Positions 25,977 through 32,364 of a stretch of 64,000 nt of DNA are shown here, one piece after another (position 1 is the first letter of the stretch; each line of letters opens with the position of its first letter). The DNA is from Rhodococcus_G sp042879035 (lineage in GTDB: Bacteria; Actinomycetota; Actinomycetes; Mycobacteriales; Mycobacteriaceae). The DNA lies in assembly GCF_042879035.1 (NCBI RefSeq), contig NZ_JBIAOU010000005.1:124001-188000 (forward strand), read 5' to 3'. The notes below the pieces were generated by a model. It saw only the letters and a list, made by a program, of their open reading frames with translations, was not told the origin of the DNA and made no database searches. A program made the translations under genes and the position numbers.

Positions 25977-26764
25977 CCGTCCGCCTTCCGTGTCCGCCCG
26001 GCGCCGGGTAGCCCGGCGAAGGCCTGGGCGATGCCCAACCAGGTGTCGGCATCCGGCCCGACCGCCGTCAGCGCGAGGTCGTCGCGGTGGGCACGCTGCG
26101 TGACGAGCAGGCAGAAGTCGTGCGCCGGACCGGTCACCCGCTGCGCGGCGTCCGGCGGCCCCCACGCCCACGTGTCACCGTCCGGCGCCACGAGTTCGAC
26201 GCGGAACTGCTCGGTCGGCGGGGTGAGCTGGTGGACGGTGTAGGCGAAGTCGCGGGTACGAACGCCGAGGTGCGCGATCGACCGCAGTCGGGCGGTCGGT
26301 GCCGGCTCGACACCGAGCGCCGCCGCGACGTCCTGGCCGTGGGCCCACGTCTCCATCAGGCGTGCGGTCGCCATCGACATCGCGCTCATCGGCGGCCCGT
26401 ACCACGGCAGCTTGACGCCGGAGGGAACTGCCGCGAGTGCGCGGGCGAGCGCGTCGCGCCCGGTCCGCCAGTCCGCGAGCAGCGCACCGGGCGGTCGGGC
26501 GGCCTCGGCCTCCGCGCCGGCGTCCACGAACCCCGCCGGGTTCCCCCAGGCCGCCGCCAGCGACTGCGTGAACGCGGCCGGGTCCGTCACGGACAGCAGC
26601 GCGGCCCTGTCGGTCCACGCGAGGTGGCCGATCTGGTGGGCGATGCTCCAGCCGGGCGCGGCGGTGGGGGTGCGCCAGCGCTCGGGCTCGAGGTCGGCGA
26701 CCAGCGCATCCAGTACGTCACCCTCGGCCCTCAGGTCGGCCGTCACGCTCTCCAAGTCCGCCAT
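25973..26764 (-). CDS. TIGR03084-family protein (DinB/MDMPI-like metal-binding)
   Basis: A 263-residue protein with a DinB-like four-helix N-terminal domain. Putative metal ligands are the histidines in APGWSIAHQIGHLAWTDR and the later RLMETWAHGQDVA, the spacing seen in mycothiol-dependent isomerase-like proteins. The family is known only from Actinobacteria and has no assigned reaction. It is the first gene of the seven-gene operon and follows the palindrome at 26809-26841 by 44 bp. It may use mycothiol. Confidence 0.8.
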   Translation of the reverse strand: MADLESVTADLRAEGDVLDALVADLEPERWRTPTAAPGWSIAHQIGHLAWTDRAALLSVTDPAAFTQSLAAAWGNPAGFVDAGAEAEAARPPGALLADWRTGRDALARALAAVPSGVKLPWYGPPMSAMSMATARLMETWAHGQDVAAALGVEPAPTARLRSIAHLGVRTRDFAYTVHQLTPPTEQFRVELVAPDGDTWAWGPPDAAQRVTGPAHDFCLLVTQRAHRDDLALTAVGPDADTWLGIAQAFAGLPGAGRTRKADG

Positions 26765-26808
26765 CGCTCTCCCTCCGGTACCACGATGTGTCCAGCATCA
26801 CCCCACGT

Positions 26809-26841
26809 CAATAAAAAAGCAAGCACGCTTGCTTGTTATTG
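26809..26841. promoter_or_regulatory. Near-perfect palindromic operator upstream of the acyl-CoA operon
   Basis: AAGCAAGC-AC-GCTTGCTT (26817-26834) is a perfect 8-bp inverted repeat, and the symmetry continues outward (CAATAA at 26809-26814 against TTATTG at 26836-26841) with a one-base slip. It is in the promoter position of the operon beginning at 26764. The form is typical of TetR-family operators; the regulator at 16421-17044 is a candidate ligand-responsive repressor. Confidence 0.6.
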
Positions 26842-26955
26842 GTCGATCGCCCATCGCCCGGAAGGTCCGGCACCTTCGCGAAACACGTTGCGTGTCAATG
26901 ATGTTGAACGCTACGTCCGATGAGCGAAAAGCGGGTACGGACGACGTCGAGGCGA

Positions 26956-26963
26956 GGTAGAAC
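26956..26963 (+). promoter_or_regulatory. GGTAGAAC element, copy 1
   Basis: GGTAGAAC followed by GGATGC, 56 bp before the first microprotein ATG at 27020. The same element is found before two other microprotein genes (27306, 27598). TAGAAC could be a -10 hexamer, though the copies share no obvious -35. Confidence 0.5.
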
Positions 26964-27019
26964 GGATGCCTGCCCTCCCGGGCACCGGCCCTCCCCGTGT
27001 CCTGACGAAGGAGCCCCCC

Positions 27020-27103
27020 ATGCCCTTCCTGCCCGACCTCGGCAGCGTTCTCGCGGCACTACTCGCACCCACCATCCCCGGCGGCATCGCCGTAGCAGCA
27101 TGA
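27020..27103 (+). CDS. 27-residue hydrophobic microprotein
   Basis: Shine-Dalgarno GAAGGAG (27007-27013) and ATG at 27020. The product starts MPFLPDLGSVLAALLAP and ends in a hydrophobic GGIAVAA tail; it is long enough for one membrane helix and has no signal peptide. Its stop overlaps the start of the next microprotein gene by 4 bp (ATGA), which argues that both are translated. No homologue recognised. Confidence 0.5.
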   Translation: MPFLPDLGSVLAALLAPTIPGGIAVAA

Positions 27104-27177
27104 TCGGATTGCCAGGTAGCAGCGTCGATTTCGGATTCCCGTCCGGCAGTGTCGACGTCGGCCTCCCCGGATCCTGA
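27100..27177 (+). CDS. 25-residue Gly/Ser-rich microprotein
   Basis: Begins in an ATGA overlap with the preceding 27-residue gene. The product starts MIGLPGSSVDFGF and repeats the pattern (GSSVDFGFP, then GSVDVGLPGS), so it is a near-duplicate of a short (P)GS-VD-G-P unit. No homologue recognised. Translation coupling is the only support for it being real. Confidence 0.4.
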   Translation: MIGLPGSSVDFGFPSGSVDVGLPGS

Positions 27178-27305
27178 CCCGAAGGGCGGCGGTCGGCCCT
27201 CCCCGGAGCGGAACGCTCGACGCGCCTGCCGTCCACCGAAGAGACCGGACCACCTACAGAAGGTGAACAGTCCGACGAAAGTGTGGTCACGGACAGGTCA
27301 CGTCG

Positions 27306-27313
27306 GGTAGAAC
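27306..27313 (+). promoter_or_regulatory. GGTAGAAC element, copy 2
   Basis: GGTAGAAC followed by ATACGC, 50 bp before the ATG of the 32-residue microprotein (27364). Same element as at 26956 and 27598. Confidence 0.5.
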
Positions 27314-27340
27314 ATACGCGAACGCCGCCGGGGCGTGTCC

Positions 27341-27367
27341 ATGCAGTACGAACAGGAGTTCCCATGA
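27341..27367 (+). CDS. 8-residue upstream ORF coupled to the next microprotein
   Basis: ATG at 27341 encodes MQYEQEFP and stops at 27365-27367, overlapping the next start codon as ATGA. It has no clear Shine-Dalgarno of its own and could be chance. If real it would be a leader peptide. Confidence 0.2.
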   Translation: MQYEQEFP

Positions 27368-27462
27368 CCTCGTCCGAAATCTCCAGCCTCTTCACCGCTC
27401 TCGCCACCGTGTTCAACCTTCTCGGCAACCTCTCCGGTTCGTCGGACAGCCTGTCGGCCTAG
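27364..27462 (+). CDS. 32-residue amphipathic microprotein
   Basis: Shine-Dalgarno CAGGAG (27353-27358), ATG at 27364, stop at 27460-27462, and a 21-bp terminator hairpin directly after. The product starts MTSSEISSLFTALATVFNLL and ends GNLSGSSDSLSA; the middle is a hydrophobic helix and the tail is serine-rich. It has no signal peptide. This is the best-defined transcription unit of the microprotein group. The general form (short, no signal, hydrophobic, Ser-rich) recalls the mycolylated PorA/PorH peptides of Corynebacterium, which is only an analogy. Confidence 0.6.
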   Translation: MTSSEISSLFTALATVFNLLGNLSGSSDSLSA

Positions 27463-27478
27463 TCGCAGCGAGCTCCCG

Positions 27479-27523
27479 CACAGCCGCGGGACCACCCGAT
27501 CTTCGGGTGGTCCCGCGGCTGTG
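27479..27523. terminator. 21-bp perfect intrinsic terminator
   Basis: The 21-nt arm at 27479-27499 (starting CACAGCCGCGGG) pairs without mismatch with 27503-27523, with loop TCT, 16 bp after the microprotein stop. One of the strongest hairpins in the window; the short T/C-rich tail fits an actinobacterial terminator. Confidence 0.85.
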
Positions 27524-27597
27524 TGCATTCTCCTTCCACATCAACGGTTTTCACTGACATCGATCAGCCGTTTTCACGCGACGTCCGGTTCCGGTGG

Positions 27598-27605
27598 GGT
27601 AGAAC
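27598..27605 (+). promoter_or_regulatory. GGTAGAAC element, copy 3
   Basis: GGTAGAAC followed by GGACGC, 77 bp before the ATG at 27683. Together with copies 1 and 2 the extended consensus is GGTAGAACRNAYGC. Confidence 0.5.
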
Positions 27606-27682
27606 GGACGCGCGTCGCACACGTACGCACCCTGGCGACGCCGCCGTTCGGGCGCACACCTCCCACACCGTCAGGAGCCCAC

Positions 27683-27805
27683 ATGGGATCGATCGAAACC
27701 CTGCCCGTCGAGCTGGCCGGGCGCCCGCTCGCCCTCGCGCCTGTCAACGACCTCGTCGTCGGCAGCGACACCGGCGATCACTTGGTCGGCAGCACCTTTC
27801 CCTGA
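27683..27805 (+). CDS. 40-residue microprotein
   Basis: Shine-Dalgarno CAGGAG (27672-27677) and ATG at 27683. The product starts MGSIETLPVELAGRPLALAP, is less hydrophobic than its neighbours, and has a GS-D-GD-GS pattern in its second half (VVGSDTGDHLVGS). It has no signal peptide and no recognised homologue. A small hairpin CCCGC-GGCT-GCGGG (27811-27824) lies just after the stop. Confidence 0.45.
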   Translation: MGSIETLPVELAGRPLALAPVNDLVVGSDTGDHLVGSTFP

Positions 27806-27810
27806 CCGCA

Positions 27811-27824
27811 CCCGCGGCTGCGGG
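27811..27824. terminator. Small hairpin after the 40-residue microprotein
   Basis: CCCGC-GGCT-GCGGG, a 5-bp stem between the convergent microprotein gene and the DUF309 gene. It is weak and has no T-run. Confidence 0.3.
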
Positions 27825-27845
27825 AGACCCGCCGACCCGACGCCG

Positions 27846-28325
27846 TCATCCGGCCAGCCGGGGAACGACGACGTCGCGCGAGGGGACCGCTCCCCCGTCG
27901 AGGTCCCGCAGGAGACGATCCGCCCAGTCGAGCAGGCCGGCGACGGCGAGTCCGTGCGGCGGCTGCGCGGCGTAGGGCCGGATCCGCTCCCGGCCACGCT
28001 CGAGCAGCGAGCGAGCGCCCGCACGGTTGCCGCGGAGCAGATGCGTCAGCCCGACCGCCAGCTGAGCCAGTCCCTGCCACAGCGGACGTTCGGCGTCCGG
28101 TGCCGACTTCCACGCATCCTCGAGCACCTCGTGCGCATGGAACGGCAGGGTGTCGTCGAGGAGCCGCTGCGCCAGCGCGATGGTCTCCGCCGGAGTGCGC
28201 ACAACACCCTCGGGTGCGCGGGGCACTCCGGCCGCGCCGCGCGGCAAGGGCCGCCCCAGACCGTCGCGGGGCCGTGCGTTGCGCGGTCGGCCCCGCGCGT
28301 CGCGTTCCCGGGGCGTCCGATCCAC
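27846..28325 (-). CDS. DUF309 domain protein
   Basis: A 159-residue helical protein. The DUF309 signature is present from about residue 48: LLDDTLPFHAHEVLEDAW, with the conserved H-x3-E-x3-W spacing, then WQGLAQLAVGLTHLLRGN. The N-terminal 40 residues are Arg/Pro-rich and low in conservation. The start is a GTG at 28325; a start nearer residue 43 is also possible. The function of DUF309 is unknown. Confidence 0.75.
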   Translation of the reverse strand: MDRTPRERDARGRPRNARPRDGLGRPLPRGAAGVPRAPEGVVRTPAETIALAQRLLDDTLPFHAHEVLEDAWKSAPDAERPLWQGLAQLAVGLTHLLRGNRAGARSLLERGRERIRPYAAQPPHGLAVAGLLDWADRLLRDLDGGAVPSRDVVVPRLAG

Positions 28326-28382
28326 CGATTCACCCTATTTCTCCGACTCCGCCCGGCAAAAGGGTCTCCCCATCCGGCGATA

Positions 28383-28401
28383 TAACCGTTACCGTCGGTT
28401 A
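28383..28401. promoter_or_regulatory. Inverted repeat upstream of the SRPBCC gene
   Basis: TAACCG-TTACCGT-CGGTTA, a perfect 6-bp inverted repeat 33 bp before the SRPBCC start codon. It may be an operator; no regulator is adjacent. Confidence 0.3.
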
Positions 28402-28434
28402 CAGGGTCTGGTACCCGACCGTCAGAGGAGAACC

Positions 28435-28896
28435 ATGGGCCACATCCATCGCACCGCGCTGGCGCGGACCGACGTCAGCACCGGCTTCGCCTACGTCGAC
28501 GACTACCGCAACGTCCCGGACTGGATGTTCGGCGTGACCCGGTTCGACCCCGTGGGCCGGCAGTCGCAGGGGCTCGGCGCAATCTTCGACGTCACCCTGC
28601 AACTGGGCCCGAAAGCGCTGCACTCCCGGGTCCGGATCACCGAGTGGGAGCGGGACAGGGTGATCGTCCTCGACTCGATCGACGGCATCGAGAGCTCGTC
28701 CACCTGGCGATTCACCCAGACTCCGGACGGCGGCACCGAACTCGCCGTCGACTTCGACTACACGTTGCCCGGCGGACTGCTGGGCCGGGCACTGGCGAAG
28801 ATCGTCGAACCGATCGTCGGCACCGCCATCGCCCAGACGGAGGCGACCCTGCGCGACAAGGTCGAGAAGCTGTCCGGTCCGCACGTCGACGCCTGA
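28435..28896 (+). CDS. SRPBCC (START-like) family protein
   Basis: A 153-residue protein with a START/Bet v1-like ligand-cavity fold: an N-terminal FAYVDDYRNVPDWM helix, alternating strands, a strand reading GTELAVDFDYTLPGG, and a long C-terminal helix (IAQTEATLRDKVEKL). Such proteins bind hydrophobic ligands or act in polyketide and lipid chemistry; the ligand here is unknown. AGAGGAG at 28424-28430 is well placed before the ATG. The methyltransferase gene follows 69 bp later on the same strand. Confidence 0.75.
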   Translation: MGHIHRTALARTDVSTGFAYVDDYRNVPDWMFGVTRFDPVGRQSQGLGAIFDVTLQLGPKALHSRVRITEWERDRVIVLDSIDGIESSSTWRFTQTPDGGTELAVDFDYTLPGGLLGRALAKIVEPIVGTAIAQTEATLRDKVEKLSGPHVDA

Positions 28897-28965
28897 AACC
28901 CTGTCGCCCGGCCGGATCCGGGGCGACGATGGACACATCCGATCCGTGATCGAAGGAGGACGGCC

Positions 28966-30036
28966 GTGTCCACCACCCTCAGCCCCGTCGACGCGCTGGC
29001 CCAACGAATACTCGACGCGAGCCTGGCCGCGGTCGACCTGCTCGCGATACATCTCGGCGACCGGCTCGGGTGGTACCGGAGCCTGGCGTCGGACGGGGCG
29101 GCCACGGCGGGCGAGCTCGCCGCCCGCACCGGCACCCACCGCCGCTACGCCCAGGAGTGGCTCGAACAGCAGGCCGTGACCGGGATCCTGGACGTCGACG
29201 ACACCGGCGACCCGGACAGCCGGCGGTTCGCACTCTCCCCCGCCGCCGCGGAGGTGCTGACCGACACCGCGAGCCTGGCCTATCTCGCGCCGCTGGCCCG
29301 AATGTTCGCCGGCGCGGCCGGTCAGCTTCCCGCGCTGCTCGACGCGTACCGGACCGGCGGGGGCGTGAGCTGGGCCGAATTCGGTTCCGACGCCCGCGAA
29401 TCGCAGGCCGACATGAACCGGCCGTGGTACGAACGCGAGCTGGCTCCGGCGTTGGCGTCGGTGCCCGACCTGGACGCACTGCTGCGAGCACCGCACGCCC
29501 GGATCGCCGACATCGGGTGCGGCGGCGGCTGGTCGTCCATCGCACTGGCGCGCGCCTACCCGGACGCGACCGTCGACGGCTACGACATCGACGAGCCGTC
29601 CGTCGAGATGGCCACCGCCAACGCGGCCGCGGCGGCCGCCGACCGGGCGAGGTTCCACGCCGGCGACGCGGCCCAGCTACCCGCCGACACGTTCGACGTG
29701 GTGTTCGCGTTCGAATGCGTGCACGACATGCCGAATCCGGTCGCCGTTCTCGACGCCGCACGGCGGTCGCTGCGTCCCGGAGGGTGCGCGGTGATCATGG
29801 ACGAGGCGGTGGCACCCGAGTTCGCCGCACCCGGCGACGAGACCGAACGCCTGATGTACGGCTTCAGCCTGTTCGTCTGCCTCCCCGACGGCATGAGCCA
29901 CCCGCCGAGCGCGGGCACCGGAACCGTGATGCGGCCGGACACCCTGCGCCACTACGCCACCGAGGCCGGGTTCACCGGATTCGAGATCCTCCCGATCGAG
30001 AACTTCGGGTTCTGGCGCTTCTACCGCCTCAGCTGA
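28966..30036 (+). CDS. Class I SAM-dependent methyltransferase with N-terminal winged helix
   Basis: A 356-residue protein. Residues about 10-110 form a winged-helix segment (TAGELAARTGTHRRYAQEWLE) like that of O-methyltransferases of the S-adenosylmethionine superfamily. The AdoMet site follows (IADIGCGGGWSSIALARAYP, then VDGYDIDE as the ribose-binding acid). The GTG at 28966 has AAGGAGGA (28953-28960) upstream. The substrate is unknown; methyltransferases of this layout methylate small molecules or lipids. The 3' end abuts a tandem-repeat array. Confidence 0.8.
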   Translation: MSTTLSPVDALAQRILDASLAAVDLLAIHLGDRLGWYRSLASDGAATAGELAARTGTHRRYAQEWLEQQAVTGILDVDDTGDPDSRRFALSPAAAEVLTDTASLAYLAPLARMFAGAAGQLPALLDAYRTGGGVSWAEFGSDARESQADMNRPWYERELAPALASVPDLDALLRAPHARIADIGCGGGWSSIALARAYPDATVDGYDIDEPSVEMATANAAAAAADRARFHAGDAAQLPADTFDVVFAFECVHDMPNPVAVLDAARRSLRPGGCAVIMDEAVAPEFAAPGDETERLMYGFSLFVCLPDGMSHPPSAGTGTVMRPDTLRHYATEAGFTGFEILPIENFGFWRFYRLS

Positions 30037-30168
30037 AGGCGCCCCTCGTCCCGTTGAAAGAGCCGAAGGCCACCTTCGTCCCGTTGAAAGAGCCGAAGGC
30101 CACCTTCGTCCCGTTGAAAGAGCCGAAGGCCACCTTCGTCCCGCTGAAGGAGCCGAAGGCGCCTTCAG
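30033..30168. repeat. Tandem 30-bp repeat array bracketed by inverted repeats
   Basis: About four copies of a 30-bp unit (CGTCCCGTTGAAAGAGCCGA then AGGCCACCTT) run between the methyltransferase stop and the acyl-CoA dehydrogenase stop. The last copy is slightly diverged. Each unit carries a hairpin CGAAGG-CCA-CCTTCG, and the array is flanked by exact inverted copies CTGAAGGCGCC (30033-30043) and GGCGCCTTCAG (30158-30168). It lies between two convergent genes and may act as a multi-hairpin bidirectional terminator, or be a mobile intergenic repeat family. Confidence 0.85.
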
Positions 30169-30183
30169 CCGAGGGGAGGTGGG

Positions 30184-31425
30184 TCAGGCGAGCAGGCCCC
30201 TGGCGATGTGGGTCACCTGGATCTCGTTGCTACCGGCGTAGATCATCAGCGACTTCGCGTCGCGGGCGAGCTGCTCGACCTTGTACTCCCGCATGTACCC
30301 GTTGCCGCCGAACAACTGAACGGCCTCCATCGCGACCTCGGTCGCCGCCCGCGACGAGTACAGCTTCATCGCCGACGCCTCCGCCAGCGACACCGGCTTG
30401 CCGGCGGCGGCCCGCTCCAGCGAGCTGAACACCATGTTCTGCACGTTGATCCGCGCCACCTCCATCTCCGCCAGCTTGAGCTGGATGAGCTGGAACTGCG
30501 CGATCTCCTTGCCCCACAGCTTCCGGTTCTTCGCGTAGTCGACGCACAGGCGCAGGCACTCGTTGATGATGCCGAGCGCCAGGTAGGCGATGCCGATGCG
30601 CTCGGCGGCGAACGATTCCTTGGCGCTCTCCCTGCCGTCACCCTTGGCCGGGTTCTCGGTCTCGCCGAGCAGCCGGTCCTTGGTGATCCGCACGTTGTCG
30701 AAGAACAGTTCCCCGGTCGGCGAGGAGTTCATGCCCATCTTCTTGAACGGCGCGCCCTGGGTGAAGCCCTCCATGCCCCGGTCGAGTACGAACCCGAGCA
30801 CCGTGCGGTCGCGGCGGTCGACCGACGAATCGCCCTCGTCGAGCTTTGCGTAGACGATGACGACGTCCGCGTACGGGCCGTTCGTGATGAACGTCTTCTG
30901 CCCGTTGAGGATGTAGTCCTCCCCGTCGCGGCGCACGTACGACTTCATGCCGCCGAACGCGTCCGAGCCGGAGTCGGGCTCGGTGATCGCCCAGGCTCCG
31001 ACCGTCTCCATCGTGACCAGCCCGGGCAGCCAGCGCTTCTTCTGGGCGAGAGTGCCCCGGCTGCGGATCGTGCCCGCGGCGAGCCCGAGGCTCACGCCCA
31101 GCGACGCGACGAGACCCAGGCTCACGCCCGCGATCTCGCTGTTGAGGATCGCGCCCATGCCACCCGCACCCGCCAGTGCACCCGACTTCCGGGACGACTC
31201 GGGGACGGTCTCGCCCCGCTCGCGCGCCTCGTCCCGCGCGAGCTCCTTCTCGAGCCCTTCGCGTGCCAGGTCGGCGATCCCGAAGGTGGTGTACAGCTTC
31301 CGGATGATGTCGTACGGCGGCAGCTCACCACTTTCGAGCTTGTCGACGTGCGGGGCGATCTCCTTGTCGATGAAGCCGCGGAGCGCGTCGCGGAACATCA
31401 GGTCGGTGTCGGACCACTCGAACAT
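30184..31425 (-). CDS. Acyl-CoA dehydrogenase
   Basis: A 413-residue FAD dehydrogenase with an insertion near residues 85-125 (LAGAGGMGAILNSEIAGV). Signatures: AWAITEPDSGSDAFGG, KTFITNGPYADVV and VQLFGGNGYMREYKVEQLARD. The C-terminal motif is YAGSNEIQ, with A instead of the usual Glu; a Glu in FAAERIGIAYL could serve as the catalytic base. The ATG at 31425 gives the family N-terminus MFEWSDTDLMF. A KstR-like site lies 49 bp upstream, which suggests a role in sterol or related lipid breakdown. Confidence 0.83.
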   Translation of the reverse strand: MFEWSDTDLMFRDALRGFIDKEIAPHVDKLESGELPPYDIIRKLYTTFGIADLAREGLEKELARDEARERGETVPESSRKSGALAGAGGMGAILNSEIAGVSLGLVASLGVSLGLAAGTIRSRGTLAQKKRWLPGLVTMETVGAWAITEPDSGSDAFGGMKSYVRRDGEDYILNGQKTFITNGPYADVVIVYAKLDEGDSSVDRRDRTVLGFVLDRGMEGFTQGAPFKKMGMNSSPTGELFFDNVRITKDRLLGETENPAKGDGRESAKESFAAERIGIAYLALGIINECLRLCVDYAKNRKLWGKEIAQFQLIQLKLAEMEVARINVQNMVFSSLERAAAGKPVSLAEASAMKLYSSRAATEVAMEAVQLFGGNGYMREYKVEQLARDAKSLMIYAGSNEIQVTHIARGLLA

Positions 31426-31473
31426 GTCAGGGACTCCAGGTGACTTCCACAACCAATGAATTCGCCGCAAATA

Positions 31474-31487
31474 TAGAACATGTTCCG
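31474..31487. promoter_or_regulatory. KstR-like operator upstream of the acyl-CoA dehydrogenase
   Basis: TAGAACATGTTCCG matches seven of the eight fixed positions of TNNAACNNGTTNNA, with the palindromic core AGAACATGTTC. It lies between the divergent dehydrogenase (30184-31425) and the small membrane gene at 31575 and could control either. Confidence 0.55.
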
Positions 31488-31574
31488 GTGCACACGACAG
31501 GGATCGCAGCCGAATTCGTCGGACACGGCGCGGACCTCACGCGGGGCGGCACAGCCGTCGCCGATACTCGTGAC

Positions 31575-31790
31575 ATGAGCTCACATCGCAGACCACTCGA
31601 CCCCCGACTCCGCCTGCCGATCGTGATCGCGGCGCTCGTCCAGATCACGCTGACCGCCGCCGCACTGCGCGACCTCCGCCACCGGGACGCCGCACAACTG
31701 CGCGGACCCAAGAAGGTCTGGGCCGCCGCCTCGTTCGTGAACTTCATCGGGCCGATCGCGTACTTCACCTACGGCCGACGGCGCTCCTGA
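31575..31790 (+). CDS. Small PLDc_N-type membrane protein
   Basis: A 71-residue protein with two hydrophobic helices (about residues 13-30 and 48-65). The second carries the pattern WAAASFVNFIGPIAYFTYGR, which fits the phospholipase-D-nuclease N-terminal (PLDc_N) family of short membrane proteins. I chose the ATG at 31575; the frame is open from 31440 but that part is not family-like. The function is unknown. Confidence 0.65.
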   Translation: MSSHRRPLDPRLRLPIVIAALVQITLTAAALRDLRHRDAAQLRGPKKVWAAASFVNFIGPIAYFTYGRRRS

Positions 31791-31814
31791 CCCCGCCGAT
31801 CGGGTCGTGGTCGG

Positions 31815-32183
31815 TCAGGCGACGCGCACGCGCCGCGCCCCGTGCTGGTGCCGACCACCGCTCAGGCGCCACGTCGAGTCCGGTGCCGCGCTGCCGGGGT
31901 GCCGGCGCTCGATGTTGAATTCGGTGATCGGAAGCCGTTCCAGCAACGGCGGATCGGCGCAGGGGTCGCCCGGCACACCCTGCTCGAGCATCGAGTAGGC
32001 GGTGTGGTTGACGGCCTGCACCGCCACCCGCAGTGCGGCGAGCGCGGTTCGCTCCGGACCGAACCGAGCGAGCGTGTGACCCCCCTGAACGGAGGTGCCG
32101 ACAACGGCGTAGAACCGCCAGTCGGTGCCGCCGGCGGGGGTGCGGTCGTGGTCGATGCCTGTCGGCGTGGTGTCGGTCGCCAT
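31815..32183 (-). CDS. Hypothetical protein
   Basis: A 122-residue soluble protein with no recognised domain. The middle (WRFYAVVGTSVQGGHTLARFG, split here by the conserved-looking GG) alternates strand and helix. The C-terminus is basic (RQHQ, ARRVRVA). The ATG at 32183 was chosen as the first in-frame ATG giving a normal N-terminus (MATDTTPTG). It is convergent with the PLDc_N-type gene and follows the efflux pump gene by 181 bp. Confidence 0.5.
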   Translation of the reverse strand: MATDTTPTGIDHDRTPAGGTDWRFYAVVGTSVQGGHTLARFGPERTALAALRVAVQAVNHTAYSMLEQGVPGDPCADPPLLERLPITEFNIERRHPGSAAPDSTWRLSGGRHQHGARRVRVA

Positions 32184-32364
32184 GATGCGCCTTCTTCCGT
32201 CTCCACTTCCCACATCGGATCCGTCGCATTCGACGTTAGCGCCGACCACCGACATGCTCGCGCCGCCACACCCGACATACGCGACGGTCGCCGCAACCCT
32301 CCCGTCGGGAGCATTGCGGCGACCGTGTGGATCCGCGGCCGGACCGCGGGGTGGCGAGCGTTCG

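Noticed and set aside
27300..27330. TAGAAC in the microprotein elements as KstR half-sites
   Set aside because: The matching GTT half is missing in all three copies, so they do not fit TNNAACNNGTTNNA.
30033..30168. The 30-bp array as a CRISPR
   Set aside because: The units are contiguous with no unique spacers and no cas genes nearby.
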